NCBI RefSeq assembly: GCF_029910215.1
Contig: NZ_CP110395.1
Span: forward strand, 4,421,039-4,485,038
Source of the DNA: Paraburkholderia sp. D15
GTDB taxonomy: Bacteria; Pseudomonadota; Gammaproteobacteria; Burkholderiales; Burkholderiaceae
Length of the DNA: 64,000 nt
Reading direction: 5' to 3'
The translations under genes and the position numbers were made by a program. The notes under the pieces were generated by a model. It ran no database searches and was not told the DNA's origin. It worked only from the letters and a program-made list of their open reading frames with translations. Shown piece after piece: positions 1 to 8,914 of this stretch. Every line of letters begins with the position of its first letter. Position 1 is the stretch's first letter.

Positions 1-1
1 G

Positions 2-319
2 TATTACACGCGCAGCCCCGTGACCAATGCCGAAGCGATGCATTCGTTGCTGGCCACCGCATTGACCACGCGCGGCATCGTCACCAAGGAACGTCACGTG
101 TATCTGACCGGCCGCACGCGCATTCATCTGGATCGCGTGGACGGCCTCGGCGATTTCGTCGAACTCGAAGTACTGCTTGCCCAGGATGACGACGAAGAAG
201 GCGGCCACGCCGAAGCGCGCGAGATGTTCAAGACGCTCGGTGTGCCGGAGACGGATCTGGTGGCGGTGGCTTACGTCGATCTGCTGAATCCAGAAGTGGA
301 GCCCAAGCAGGCTGCTTGA
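2..319 (+). CDS. CYTH-domain protein (class IV adenylate cyclase-like), 3' part only
   Basis: The reading frame is open from the window edge to the stop, so only the C-terminal part of the gene is present and its start lies before base 1. The visible residues end a CYTH fold: a TRSP segment, a basic KERHVYL strand, the TRIHLD motif and an acidic FVELEV strand, then a helix and a final AYVDLL motif. These match class IV adenylate cyclase/CYTH proteins, whose acidic and basic residues line a tunnel that binds triphosphates and metal. Whether this member makes cAMP or is a triphosphatase cannot be told from the fragment. A small GTG-started protein from base 20 is possible but less likely, because the homology-like text continues upstream. 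Confidence 0.75.
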   Translation, partial: YYTRSPVTNAEAMHSLLATALTTRGIVTKERHVYLTGRTRIHLDRVDGLGDFVELEVLLAQDDDEEGGHAEAREMFKTLGVPETDLVAVAYVDLLNPEVEPKQAA

Positions 320-385
320 GATTCACGCGGTTATGAGGCCATTTGAAGCCGTTTGAAGTCATTTGAAGCCTCAGGAATCAAACCC

Positions 386-892
386 TCAAACCGCCGCCGC
401 CCCCGGCGACAGATGACCTAGCGGCAACGGTCCATTGCGCTTGAACGTCGTCAACACGATGTTCGAGCGCACGCTGTCCACACCCGGCACGCGCATCAGC
501 TTCTTCATCACGAACGTCGACAGATAGTTCAGGTCCGGCGCGACGATACGCAGCAGGTAATCGGCGTCGCCCACCACCGCGTGGCACTCCAGCACTTCGG
601 GCAGCACATCGATCTGCTGCTGGAATTGCTCGATGATCGAGTCGCCGTGGTGTTTCAACTTCAGGCTGGTGAACGCGGTCACGCCGAGCCCGAGTTTTTC
701 CGGCCGCAGCACCACCCGATAGCCGTCCACCACCCCCACCTGTTCAAGCCGCTGCAGGCGCCTGCCGATCTGCGACGGCGACAGCGGCACCTGCTCCGCA
801 AGCTGTTGATGCGTGGCGCGCCCGAAGCGCTGCAGCACGTCGAGGAGCGCGAGATCGAAGTGATCCAGTTCAAGCATGTCGATAGTCCGCAT
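386..892 (-). CDS. Lrp/AsnC-family transcriptional regulator
   Basis: A 168-residue protein of usual Lrp/AsnC length. The N-terminal winged helix (about residues 10-65) has the typical LLDVLQRFGRATHQQLAEQ helix and the SPSQIGRRLQRLE recognition helix. The C-terminal half is the RAM ligand-binding domain with the VVGDADYLLRIV strand and the VPGVDSVRSNIVL segment. It is divergent from phhA and separated by about 130 bp, the classic placement of an amino-acid-responsive regulator that controls its neighbour. The inferred role is control of phenylalanine hydroxylation in response to aromatic amino acids. The family is certain; the ligand and targets are inference. Confidence 0.92.
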   Translation of the reverse strand: MRTIDMLELDHFDLALLDVLQRFGRATHQQLAEQVPLSPSQIGRRLQRLEQVGVVDGYRVVLRPEKLGLGVTAFTSLKLKHHGDSIIEQFQQQIDVLPEVLECHAVVGDADYLLRIVAPDLNYLSTFVMKKLMRVPGVDSVRSNIVLTTFKRNGPLPLGHLSPGAAAV

Positions 893-918
893 TAAATAAG
901 CATTTGATGCGCGATTAT

Positions 919-931
919 TGCATATTCAATG
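919..931. promoter_or_regulatory. Candidate operator in the lrp-phhA divergent promoter
   Basis: The only clear dyad in the divergent gap is GCAT-N5-ATGC inside an AT-rich patch, close to the Lrp-type start. Lrp-family proteins often bind short AT-rich dyads. This is a weak, single-copy signal. Confidence 0.25.
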
Positions 932-1026
932 CCGAATAAGCCGTCATTGCGCCCAATCCGCATGCATGCCGCTCTACACTCGCATCATCGAAATCTGATC
1001 GGCGCACCGCCGAAGCGCATCGCATC

Positions 1027-1917
1027 ATGTCCTCCGCCAACACCGCCAAACTGAAAGAGCAATTCGACGCCGGTCTCGAAACCCGCGCCGACTTCACGAT
1101 CGACCAGCCCGTCGAGCGCTACAGCGCCGTCGACCACGCCGTCTGGCGGCAACTGTATGCGCGCCAGACGGCGCTGCTCGAAGGCCGGGTCTGCGACGAG
1201 TTTCTGGCGGGCGTCGAACGCATCGGCATGCCGGCGGACCGCGTGCCGTCGTTCGACGAAATCAACGCGAAGCTCACCCCCGCCACCGGTTGGCAGATCG
1301 TCGCGGTGCCGGGTCTCGTGCCCGACCAGGTGTTCTTCGACCATCTGGCGAACCGGCGCTTTCCCGTGACCTGGTGGATGCGTCGCCCCGACCAGCTCGA
1401 CTATCTGCAGGAACCCGACTGTTTCCACGATCTGTTCGGCCACGTGCCGCTGCTGATCAACCCGGTGTTCGCCGACTACATGCACGCGTATGGCCGCGCC
1501 GCATTGGCCGCCGACGACGCCGGCGCACTGCCGCTGCTCGCGCGTCTCTATTGGTACACAGTGGAGTTTGGATTGATTCGCGACGCCGGTAGTCCGAACG
1601 GTGTGAAGATCTATGGCGCGGGCATCGTATCGAGCAAGGGCGAGACCGTCTACAGCCAGCGCAGCGCGTCGCCGAACCGGCTCGGCTTCGATCTCGAACG
1701 CGTGATGCGCACCCGCTATCGCATCGACACGTTCCAGAAAACCTACTTCGTGATCGATGACTTCGCGCAGCTATTCGACGTGGCACAAGCCAATTTCGCG
1801 CCGCTTCTGGCCAAACTCGCCGACGCCCCGGCATTCGCCGCCGGCACCGTGCTGGACGAGGATCGCGTGATCACGCGCGGTTCGCGGGAAGGCTGGCAAA
1901 CCGACGGCGACGTCTGA
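1027..1917 (+). CDS. phhA: Phenylalanine-4-hydroxylase
   Basis: A 296-residue monodomain bacterial phenylalanine hydroxylase, which converts phenylalanine to tyrosine using molecular oxygen and tetrahydropterin in the cytoplasm. The iron ligands are visible: His134 and His139 in the PDCFHDLFGHVPL motif and Glu180 in VEFGLI. The protein lacks the N-terminal regulatory domain of animal enzymes, as usual for bacteria. The pterin-recycling dehydratase phhB follows about 100 bp downstream on the same strand, so the two genes form a functional pair, and the divergent Lrp-type gene is the likely regulator. The ATG at 1027 fits the family N-terminus. Confidence 0.97.
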   Translation: MSSANTAKLKEQFDAGLETRADFTIDQPVERYSAVDHAVWRQLYARQTALLEGRVCDEFLAGVERIGMPADRVPSFDEINAKLTPATGWQIVAVPGLVPDQVFFDHLANRRFPVTWWMRRPDQLDYLQEPDCFHDLFGHVPLLINPVFADYMHAYGRAALAADDAGALPLLARLYWYTVEFGLIRDAGSPNGVKIYGAGIVSSKGETVYSQRSASPNRLGFDLERVMRTRYRIDTFQKTYFVIDDFAQLFDVAQANFAPLLAKLADAPAFAAGTVLDEDRVITRGSREGWQTDGDV

Positions 1918-2021
1918 ACGCATGCGCTGACCGGACTCACGACGCGCAATCCGCATCCGTGAAAAAATAACGGATGGGCCTGCCTGCCGGCGGGTCCGTT
2001 CAGACCTGAGGGGTAAACATC

Positions 2022-2312
2022 ATGATCAACAAACTCACTTCCGAAGAGCGCGCGACCAGGCTCACCCAACTGCACGGCTGGCAAGCGGTGGCCGGCCGCG
2101 ACGCCATCCAGCGTCAGTTCAAGTTCGCCGACTTCAACGAAGCATTCGGCTTCATGACGCGCGTCGCGATCAAGGCGCAGGAGATGGACCATCACCCGGA
2201 ATGGTTCAACGTCTACAACAAGGTGGAGATCACGCTGTCCACCCACGAGGCGAATGGACTCACCGAACGCGACCTCGAACTGGCCACCTTCATTGATACG
2301 ATTACCGGGTAA
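2022..2312 (+). CDS. phhB: Pterin-4a-carbinolamine dehydratase
   Basis: A 96-residue protein, usual for the PCD/DCoH family. It dehydrates the 4a-hydroxy-tetrahydropterin formed by phenylalanine hydroxylase so that the cofactor can be reduced again. The signature [14 protein letters not shown] holds the catalytic histidines, followed by the [15 protein letters not shown] helix. A good ribosome-binding site (GAGGGG) precedes the ATG. It sits directly after phhA, which supports a role in phenylalanine catabolism. Confidence 0.95.
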   Translation: MINKLTSEERATRLTQLHGWQAVAGRDAIQRQFKFADFNEAFGFMTRVAIKAQEMDHHPEWFNVYNKVEITLSTHEANGLTERDLELATFIDTITG

Positions 2313-2416
2313 TACACGCGTTACATGGCCATGGCGTGACGTTTATGCCCGAAGCATCGAACAATGGGCCGCACTGAAAGGGCATTGCAGGCAATCCCTG
2401 ATCGAAACCTTCAGTT

Positions 2417-2641
2417 CTACAGGCTATTATTAAGGCGCGCGTAAGTTTCCCACGCTTGCCTGGCAATCCCGTCTAAACGTTCGGGTGATAGCGTGTGCTG
2501 ACGCTGTACAATCATCAGCGCATACGGCTTGGAGAGCGCGCTTGCCTCCTTGCACAGAACGAGTTCATCGCCGCTCGAAGGTGAGCGGGCACGCCAGAAA
2601 TTGATTGCGGCTTCCAGTTCGTGAATGCTTATTTCGGACAT
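2417..2641 (-). CDS. Small DUF3717-type protein
   Basis: A 74-residue protein from the ATG at 2641; the open frame extends further upstream but would then run into the response-regulator gene on the other strand. It starts MSEISIHELEAAINFWR and carries an SPSSGDELVLCKEASALSKPYALMI core, the pattern of the short DUF3717 proteins common in Burkholderiaceae. No signal peptide or membrane segment is seen. Function is unknown. The domain name comes from memory of the family, not a search. Confidence 0.7.
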   Translation of the reverse strand: MSEISIHELEAAINFWRARSPSSGDELVLCKEASALSKPYALMIVQRQHTLSPERLDGIARQAWETYARLNNSL

Positions 2642-2742
2642 GACGTCGTGATCGCTTCTGGAGAAACAAGCTACCTGTGCAGCAGGCGCCCCGGCGAACC
2701 GCTTGCCCAAACGCCTAAACCCATTGTACTTGAGCGAAATCC

Positions 2743-3429
2743 ATGCGACTCCTTCTGATCGAAGATGACCGTCCCATCGCACGCGGCATCCAAAGTAGTC
2801 TCGAACAAGCCGGCTTCACCGTCGACATGGTCCATGACGGCATCTTCGCCGAACAGGCCCTGACCCAAAACCGCCACGAGCTGGTGATCCTCGATCTGGG
2901 TCTGCCCGGCATCGACGGCATGACGCTGCTTTCGCGCTTCCGCCAGAGCAACCGCCACACGCCGGTGATCATCCTCACCGCGCGCGACGAGTTGAACGAC
3001 CGCGTGCAAGGCCTGAATTCCGGTGCCGACGACTACATGCTGAAGCCGTTCGAACCCACCGAACTCGAAGCGCGCATTCGCGCGGTCATGCGCCGCAGCG
3101 GTCCGCACGGCGACATGCCGCGTCCGGAAGTGTCGCTGGGTGGCGTGCGTCTGTCGGGCGTCGACCGTCGTATTTTCAACGACGACAAGCCGCTCGAATT
3201 GTCGCCGCGTGAATTCGCGGTGCTCGAAATGCTGCTGCTGCGCCATGGCCGTGTGGTCAGCAAGGCGCAACTGCAGGATCACCTCACGCACTTCGGCGGC
3301 GATCTCGGCGACACCGCGATCGAAGTCTACGTGCATCGCGTGCGCAAAAAGCTCGAAAACTGCCGTGTCGAAATCGTCACGGTGCGCGGCTTCGGTTACC
3401 TGTTGCAGGAAATCCGCCAGGCCGCATAA
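2743..3429 (+). CDS. OmpR/PhoB-type response regulator
   Basis: A 228-residue two-domain regulator. The receiver domain (residues 1-115) has the acidic pair at 8-9, phospho-acceptor Asp51 in LDLGLPGIDGM, a threonine in ILTARDE and a lysine in MLKPFEP. The C-terminal winged helix (about 130-225) ends with the IEVYVHRVRKKLE recognition helix and the VRGFGYLL wing. A sensor kinase gene follows, so the two are a two-component pair resembling the QseBC/TctDE group. The signal sensed is not evident from the neighbours. Confidence 0.93.
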   Translation: MRLLLIEDDRPIARGIQSSLEQAGFTVDMVHDGIFAEQALTQNRHELVILDLGLPGIDGMTLLSRFRQSNRHTPVIILTARDELNDRVQGLNSGADDYMLKPFEPTELEARIRAVMRRSGPHGDMPRPEVSLGGVRLSGVDRRIFNDDKPLELSPREFAVLEMLLLRHGRVVSKAQLQDHLTHFGGDLGDTAIEVYVHRVRKKLENCRVEIVTVRGFGYLLQEIRQAA

Positions 3430-3563
3430 TCGTCACGAGGGCCGTCATCTTCATGGCGGCCTGACGGCGCCGGGCCGGCGCCGCGCACCTGGTGCGCACC
3501 GCGCCGGCATCCGGCGAAATATCGCGGCGCATTCGCCGCAGTTACTTTCCCGCGCGTTCGATC

Positions 3564-5066
3564 ATGCCCCAGCCGGCCGCTAATAGTCTGCGCCGCACGC
3601 TGCTGCGGCGCCTCGCTGCTCCCCTTTCGCTGCTCGCGCTGATGAGCGGCCTGATCGCTTACTGGCTGGCGTGGCAATACACGCAGCATGTGGTCGACCG
3701 ATCGCTCGCCGACCTCGCCACCGCGATTTCCAAACAGATCCAGATTGCCGGCCCGAATGCGCGCATTGCCGTGCCGCCACTCGCGCAGGCAATGTTCTCG
3801 GACCCGGTCGAACATCTCGTCTACCGGATCAGCAACGGCGATACGGAAATTGCCGGCGATCACAATCTGCCGCTGCAAGGCACGAGCGTACGGCGCATGC
3901 ACTACGCGTACGTGTTCGAGACGCAGCATGAAGGCGTGACGGTACGGGTCGCTCAGGTGCGAGTCGATCAGCCGAGCGGCAATCCGATCGTCGTCGAAGT
4001 CGGTCAGCCTGTGCATCATCGCTTCCGGATTGCCGCCGAGTTTCTGGTCGCGATCATGATGCCGCTGTTGTTACTGCTGCTTGCCGGTTGGGTGATCGTG
4101 TGGCGCGTCGTGAATCAGCAGCTCAATCCGCTGACCGATCTCGCCGACTCGTTGAACCGGCAGACGCACACGTCGCTCGAACCGGTCGACGAAACGTATG
4201 TGCCGGTCGAAATCCGGCCGCTCACCGGTGCATTGAACGCACTGCTCGACCGGCTGAAAACCGCCCTCGATGGGCAACGCAAATTCATCGCCGATGCCGC
4301 GCATCAGTTGCGCACGCCGCTCACCGCGGTCAAGCTGCACGCCGAACAGGCCGCTGTCGCGCGCGACCCGCAGCAGACCCTCACGGCCGTGCGCGAACTG
4401 CGTGCCGCGGCCGACCGCGCGGTGCGGCTGTCGAATCAACTGTTGTCGCTCGCCCGTGCGGAGCCGGGTGAACAGGCCGCCCGCTTCGTCAATGTCGACA
4501 TGGCCGCGCTCGCATTCGATACCGGCGCCGAATGGGTGCCGCGTGCGCTCACCTTCCAGGTCGACCTTGGTTTCCAGCGTCTCGACGATCCGGCCAACGC
4601 ACAGCCGCTGATCGCGCGCGGCAATCCGGTGCTGTTGCATGAAGTGATCGCCAATCTGCTCGATAACGCGCTGAAGTACGTGCCGCCCTCGCGCTTCGAC
4701 GGCGGTCGCATTACGGTGACGGTGTCGCAGACGGTCATCGATGAATTGCGCATGGCGGAGATCATCGTCGAGGATAACGGGCCGGGCGTGCCGCTCACGC
4801 AGCAAGCGGATCTGTTCAAGCGCTTCTTCCGCGGCGACGGTCAAACCGAAGCGGGTGTGGACAGCGGCGCCGGCCTCGGTCTCGCGATCGTGCACGACAT
4901 CATGGTGCTGCATCACGGCAGCGTGCATTACGAGGACGCGCCCGAAGGCGGCGCCCGTTTCATCGTTCGCATCCCGCTCGTGCCGGTCGGCATGCAGAGC
5001 GCGCCGGCGAACGAAGAACGGCGCGTCGAAAAAAAATCGGCGCACTCGGCGCCGATCGATATCTGA
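3564..5066 (+). CDS. Two-component sensor histidine kinase
   Basis: A 500-residue inner-membrane kinase from the ATG at 3564 (MPQPAANSLRRTLL); an upstream in-frame start at 3492 would add 24 residues with no membrane logic. A first transmembrane helix lies near residues 17-37 and a second near 155-180, with a periplasmic sensor segment between. A HAMP linker follows, then the H-box FIADAAHQLRTPL with the phospho-accepting His, an N-box (EVIANLLDNALKY), and the DNGPGVP and GAGLGLAIV ATP-lid motifs. It is cognate to the preceding response regulator. The architecture is closest to TctE-type kinases, but no transport gene is nearby to suggest a substrate. Confidence 0.92.
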   Translation: MPQPAANSLRRTLLRRLAAPLSLLALMSGLIAYWLAWQYTQHVVDRSLADLATAISKQIQIAGPNARIAVPPLAQAMFSDPVEHLVYRISNGDTEIAGDHNLPLQGTSVRRMHYAYVFETQHEGVTVRVAQVRVDQPSGNPIVVEVGQPVHHRFRIAAEFLVAIMMPLLLLLLAGWVIVWRVVNQQLNPLTDLADSLNRQTHTSLEPVDETYVPVEIRPLTGALNALLDRLKTALDGQRKFIADAAHQLRTPLTAVKLHAEQAAVARDPQQTLTAVRELRAAADRAVRLSNQLLSLARAEPGEQAARFVNVDMAALAFDTGAEWVPRALTFQVDLGFQRLDDPANAQPLIARGNPVLLHEVIANLLDNALKYVPPSRFDGGRITVTVSQTVIDELRMAEIIVEDNGPGVPLTQQADLFKRFFRGDGQTEAGVDSGAGLGLAIVHDIMVLHHGSVHYEDAPEGGARFIVRIPLVPVGMQSAPANEERRVEKKSAHSAPIDI

Positions 5067-5088
5067 CAGTCTGCTGCGTCACTCAGGC

Positions 5089-5135
5089 ACGGGCTGCCGC
5101 GAACCATCCGAGGGAATGCGTTCGCGGCAGCCCGT
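5089..5135. terminator. Hairpin between convergent genes
   Basis: Two perfect 15-bp arms (ACGGGCTGCCGCGAA and its complement) with a 17-base loop sit between the stop of the kinase gene and the stop of the SET-domain gene. The trailing T-run is poor, so it may act mainly as an mRNA 3'-end barrier. Confidence 0.55.
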
Positions 5136-5138
5136 GTT

Positions 5139-5654
5139 TCATTTCTTCTTCGCCTTCTTGACCGACGTCTTCGCCTTCTTCGCGGACTTGCCCTCGCCCT
5201 TCTCTTTCTCCGGCGGCGCCAGCATCGTGCCGCGGCACTTGCGCGCGCCGCAACGGCATTCGTATTCCTTCTTCAGCTTCTTGGTCTGACGTGCATCGAT
5301 CACGAGGCCGTAGTCGTAAAACACTTCCTCGCCTTCATCGATATCGCGCAACGCGTGCACGTACACGTGACCGTCGATTTCCTCCGCCTCGCAGTTCGGC
5401 GCGCACGAGTGGTTGATCCAGCGCGCGCTGTTGCCGTCGACCTTGCCGTCGATCACCTTGCCGTTGTCGAGCGCGAAATAGAACGTGTGATTCGGTTCAG
5501 CCGGATTGTGCGGATGCCGGCGCAGCGCTTCTTTCCAGGAAATCCGCTCGCCCTTGTATTCGATCAGCCGCTCGCCTGCCTTGATCGGTTCGGTGGCAAA
5601 CACGCCTTTGCCGTGCACACCCGAACGGCGCACGGCGATCCTGCGTGAACTCAT
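5139..5654 (-). CDS. SET-domain protein lysine methyltransferase with Lys-rich tail
   Basis: A 171-residue protein from the ATG at 5654; a longer open frame upstream is Arg-rich out-of-gene text. The SET core is complete: GVHGKGVFA, the cofactor motif NHSC (residues 81-84) with a further Cys at 88, and the FYDYG tyrosine motif near 112-116. A post-SET zinc motif follows (Cys133, Cys135, Cys140), which with Cys84 would bind zinc. The last 25 residues are dominated by lysine with AKK-type repeats, like histone H1 or HU tails. The expected reaction is methyl transfer from S-adenosylmethionine to a lysine side chain. The target is unknown. Confidence 0.9.
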   Translation of the reverse strand: MSSRRIAVRRSGVHGKGVFATEPIKAGERLIEYKGERISWKEALRRHPHNPAEPNHTFYFALDNGKVIDGKVDGNSARWINHSCAPNCEAEEIDGHVYVHALRDIDEGEEVFYDYGLVIDARQTKKLKKEYECRCGARKCRGTMLAPPEKEKGEGKSAKKAKTSVKKAKKK

Positions 5655-5873
5655 TGAATGAATCCTTGTGAATAACGGGGGATGAGGTCCTGCAGCCGCC
5701 GAACGTGCCCGCGTTCGACGCCGCTTTTTCCGCGACGCTAATAGCAAACGCGGCGCCTTGCGAGCGCCGCGTCGACGTGTGGCGCATCTACGCCACATCC
5801 GGCATCGTACACGCTGTAGATGGCTTCCTTCAACCGTCAAAAAGACGCCATCCCATCACGCGCGCGACACGCT

Positions 5874-6986
5874 TCAACGTTGTCCGAACGATATGTCGCC
5901 GAACAGCGCTTTCTGCTCGCGCGGCTGCGAACGCCAGTATTGCGGCGGCGCTTCGACAGTGGCGCCAAGCTGGGCCGCGGCGTGCCACGGCCAACGCGGG
6001 TTGTAGAGCAACGCGCGGGCCAGCGCGATCAGATCGGCGTCGCCCGCTTCGATCAGTTGCTCGGCGTGCAGCGGATCGGTGATCAAACCGACGCCGATGG
6101 TGACCAACCCCGTCGCTTCCTTGACCGCCTTCGCGAACGGAATCTGATAGCCGGGTTCAAGCGGAATTTTCTGCAACGGCGATACGCCGCCTGACGACAC
6201 GTCGATCCAGTCGCAGCCGCGTTTCTTCAACTCCTGGGCGAACGCGATCGTGTCTTCGACGCTCCAGCCGCCGTCCACCCAGTCGGTGGCCGAGACGCGC
6301 ACGCCGACCGGTTTGTCGGCCGGAAACGCGGCGCGCACGATGTCGAAAATTTCGAGTGGAAAGCGCATGCGGTTTTCGAGCGAACCGCCGTAGTCGTCGC
6401 TGCGCTGGTTGGCGATCGGCGACAGAAATTGATGCAGCAGATAGCCGTGTGCGGCGTGCACTTCCAGCGCGTCGATGCCCAGGCGCGCGGCCCGCCGCGC
6501 GGAGGCCGCGAACGCTTCGCGGATCCGGTTCAGCGCGGGGATATCGAGCGCCAGCGGTGGCTCCTCGCCCGCCTTGTGCGGCAGCGCCGACGGCGCGTGC
6601 GGCAACCAGCCGCCTTGCGATACCGGAATCAGCTGTCCACCATCCCATGGCGCGTGGCTCGATGCCTTCCGGCCCGCGTGCGCGAGCTGCATCGTCACCT
6701 TGATCGACGAATGCTTGCGAATCGCGGCCAGCACCGGCACGAGCGCGGCCTCGGTCACGTCGTCCCACAAGCCGAGATCGCCGGGCGTGATACGTCCGTC
6801 GGGTTCGACGGCGGTCGCTTCGATACAGAGCATCCCCGCGCCCGACAACGCAAGACTGCCGAGATGGATCATGTGCCACGCCGTGGCTTCGCCGCGATCG
6901 GCGGAGTACTGACACATGGGTGACACGACGATGCGGTTGGGAAGCGTCACGCTACGCAGCGTGAGCGGAGAGAAAAGCGCGCTCAT
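5874..6986 (-). CDS. NADH:flavin oxidoreductase, old yellow enzyme (YqjM-like)
   Basis: A 370-residue FMN-dependent ene-reductase. It shows the YqjM-class markers: an N-terminal SPMCQYSA motif with the flavin-tuning cysteine, QLAHAGRK, and the HAAHGYLLHQFLSP substrate/FMN motif, then a phosphate-binding ITDP region near the C-terminus and an RALLYNPRWP tail. Such enzymes reduce activated C=C bonds with NAD(P)H, often as detoxification. It is followed on the same strand by an amidotransferase gene with no obvious metabolic link. The physiological substrate cannot be assigned. Confidence 0.93.
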   Translation of the reverse strand: MSALFSPLTLRSVTLPNRIVVSPMCQYSADRGEATAWHMIHLGSLALSGAGMLCIEATAVEPDGRITPGDLGLWDDVTEAALVPVLAAIRKHSSIKVTMQLAHAGRKASSHAPWDGGQLIPVSQGGWLPHAPSALPHKAGEEPPLALDIPALNRIREAFAASARRAARLGIDALEVHAAHGYLLHQFLSPIANQRSDDYGGSLENRMRFPLEIFDIVRAAFPADKPVGVRVSATDWVDGGWSVEDTIAFAQELKKRGCDWIDVSSGGVSPLQKIPLEPGYQIPFAKAVKEATGLVTIGVGLITDPLHAEQLIEAGDADLIALARALLYNPRWPWHAAAQLGATVEAPPQYWRSQPREQKALFGDISFGQR

Positions 6987-7061
6987 GGATTACGCCCAGT
7001 AGTAACCGAGAGCGATCGAGCATAGCACCGCGAGGAATTTACTGCTGATGACAGCAGCCGC

Positions 7062-7775
7062 TCAGGGCTTCGGCTCCACCTGATCGAGCCATTCGCCGAA
7101 CATCCGGCACGCGGCCGCTTCGAGCGTCGGGCCGAATTGCGCGGTCTCGGCGCGCAGGGTGCGTGCGTCGATGCCGTGAGCGATCAGTTCGCCGGCGTTG
7201 CCGATCAGCCAGGGTTCGAAGCGGTCCGCGCGAATCTCGGGATGGCATTGCAAACCCAGCACGTGATCGCCCCAGCTGAACGCCTGGTTTTCGCAAGCGG
7301 GCGTGGACGCGAGACGCGTGGCGTTGGCGGGAAGATCGAAGGTATCGCCATGCCAATGCAGCATGGAGGTTTGCGCACCGTCGAGATGACGCAACGGCGA
7401 CGCGCGGCCGGCATCGGTCAAGGTCAGCGGCGTCCAGCCGAGTTCGGCCTGCCCCGCGGGATAGACCCGCGCACCCAGCGCGCGAGCGATCAGTTGCGCG
7501 CCGAGACAGATGCCGAGCGTCGGCAAGCCAGCCGCGATGCGTTTTTCGATCAGCGAGAGCAGCGGCACGAGCGTTGGATAACGCGCGTCGTCGGTGGCGC
7601 TGATCGGACCGCCGAGCACCACCATCACCGACGCGGAAACGGGGTTCGGCGCCTCGATACGGCCTAGCCCGACGTCGAGATAACGTACCGGACGGCCGCG
7701 CTCGCCGAGCACCAGCTCAAGACTACCCAGATCCTCGAAGTGCACATGGCGAATGGCCAGAACTTCGCGATTCAT
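7062..7775 (-). CDS. Class I glutamine amidotransferase-like protein
   Basis: A 237-residue stand-alone class I glutamine amidotransferase domain. The nucleophile elbow GICLGAQ places the catalytic cysteine at residue 90; the His/Glu pair is in QCHPE (His178, Glu180). It resembles the GuaA-like side-chain hydrolases used in gamma-glutamyl compound catabolism or as free-standing glutaminases. There is no partner synthetase next to it, so the acceptor is unknown. It lies between the MarR-type regulator and the flavin oxidoreductase, all on the minus strand. Confidence 0.88.
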   Translation of the reverse strand: MNREVLAIRHVHFEDLGSLELVLGERGRPVRYLDVGLGRIEAPNPVSASVMVVLGGPISATDDARYPTLVPLLSLIEKRIAAGLPTLGICLGAQLIARALGARVYPAGQAELGWTPLTLTDAGRASPLRHLDGAQTSMLHWHGDTFDLPANATRLASTPACENQAFSWGDHVLGLQCHPEIRADRFEPWLIGNAGELIAHGIDARTLRAETAQFGPTLEAAACRMFGEWLDQVEPKP

Positions 7776-7898
7776 CGGCCTGACCCACCTTCAGGTTGAC
7801 TAAAGACTTGCCGCGACGCGGCGCCAGTCGGCTGACGGACGGCGTAGGCCGCCGGAGCCGGCTTGGCAGTGTAGCGGATTGTCCCGGAAGAAGCCGCG

Positions 7899-8537
7899 TT
7901 ATTGGGCGAAGATCTTCCAGGTCTTCTTCTGGGTGGCGACGTCGGCGACTTCGTACACCGAGCAATCCAGCCGCACGTCCGTGTCCGACATGTTCATGTC
8001 GAGCAGCGAGCAGTGATGTGGCGTCTTCTTCGGATTCTTGCTCGGCTCGAAATGCGAGCAGGTCAGGCACATGCGATGCGCCGGAATCGTGCCCTGCGCT
8101 TCGAGTTGGTGGACGGTCTTCAGCAACGTGCGATAGAACACCGATTGCTCGTCGTCCTTCAACGTGCCGACGGCCTTGGCCAGGAAGTCCGGCCATTGCG
8201 CGGCGCGCTTCGCGGCGGTACGGCCGCGTGCGGTCAGGCGAACCGCGAGCGCACGACCGTCGTCGAGGGCGCGGCGCTTTTCGACCAGACCCTTGGTTTC
8301 GAGCGTGCTGACGGCATCGCTCGTGGTCGCGGCGGTCAGCGCCGTTTCACGTGCGATCTCGCCGAGGCGCATCGGGCCCTTGCGCTGCATCAGCAGGACG
8401 AGGATTTCACCCTGCGTCGGCGTGAGGCCAGCGCCTTCCGCCCATTCCCAAGCCTGGCTTCGCATCGCCGTGCTCAATCGCAAGAGGCTGTGGGTCACTC
8501 GCCCGGTTGCCTGTTCTCCGTATACGCCTTCGCTCAT
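7899..8537 (-). CDS. MarR-family regulator with C-terminal four-cysteine extension
   Basis: A 212-residue protein from the ATG at 8537. Residues 15-150 are a MarR winged helix (SLLRLSTAMRSQ, LTPTQGEILVLL, LTAATTSDAVSTLETKGLVEK, wing DDGRALAVRLT). The family is usually about 140-160 residues, so about 55 residues are extra. This tail holds Cys157 and Cys160 (a CLTC pair), Cys176 and Cys192, a spacing that could hold zinc or an iron-sulfur cluster or form redox disulfides. The neighbouring amidotransferase and ene-reductase genes are candidate targets. That it senses metal or redox state is inference. Confidence 0.88.
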   Translation of the reverse strand: MSEGVYGEQATGRVTHSLLRLSTAMRSQAWEWAEGAGLTPTQGEILVLLMQRKGPMRLGEIARETALTAATTSDAVSTLETKGLVEKRRALDDGRALAVRLTARGRTAAKRAAQWPDFLAKAVGTLKDDEQSVFYRTLLKTVHQLEAQGTIPAHRMCLTCSHFEPSKNPKKTPHHCSLLDMNMSDTDVRLDCSVYEVADVATQKKTWKIFAQ

Positions 8538-8732
8538 AATCTTCGATTCGTGTATTGACAGCCCGGGTTCAGTTCCGGCGACCTGTTCGCCGACCCGCAC
8601 CCAAAGCCTGTATGGGGTAGCCTCGCCCGGTTGCGGACAAGACGGTTTCTACTATCTCAAAAACTTGCCGCCTTGCGAGCCAAGGCAGCGAAAACGACAT
8701 TCTATGCGAGAGCGGCGAATCGTACAGCTAAC

Positions 8733-8756
8733 TTATCCAACGCAAGCTGTGGATAA
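8733..8756. promoter_or_regulatory. Inverted DnaA-box-like pair
   Basis: TTATCCA and GTGGATAA face each other across 9 bases; the right half (8748-8756) is a perfect complement of the consensus DnaA box TTATCCACA. A pair with the same 24-bp geometry occurs at 12333-12356. Confidence 0.5.
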
Positions 8757-8914
8757 CAACGGGAAAACTAGCGGAACGCGTGTGCATCGATTCTTGATAA
8801 ACGACTGCGCGGCCTGATTCGCTCGCCGGGTTATCCCCGTTTACCGCCGTCGACGCGCCTTCGTTCTGCCCACTTATCGTTTACGCAGCGCGTTGACTTT
8901 GAAGGGAATTATTC

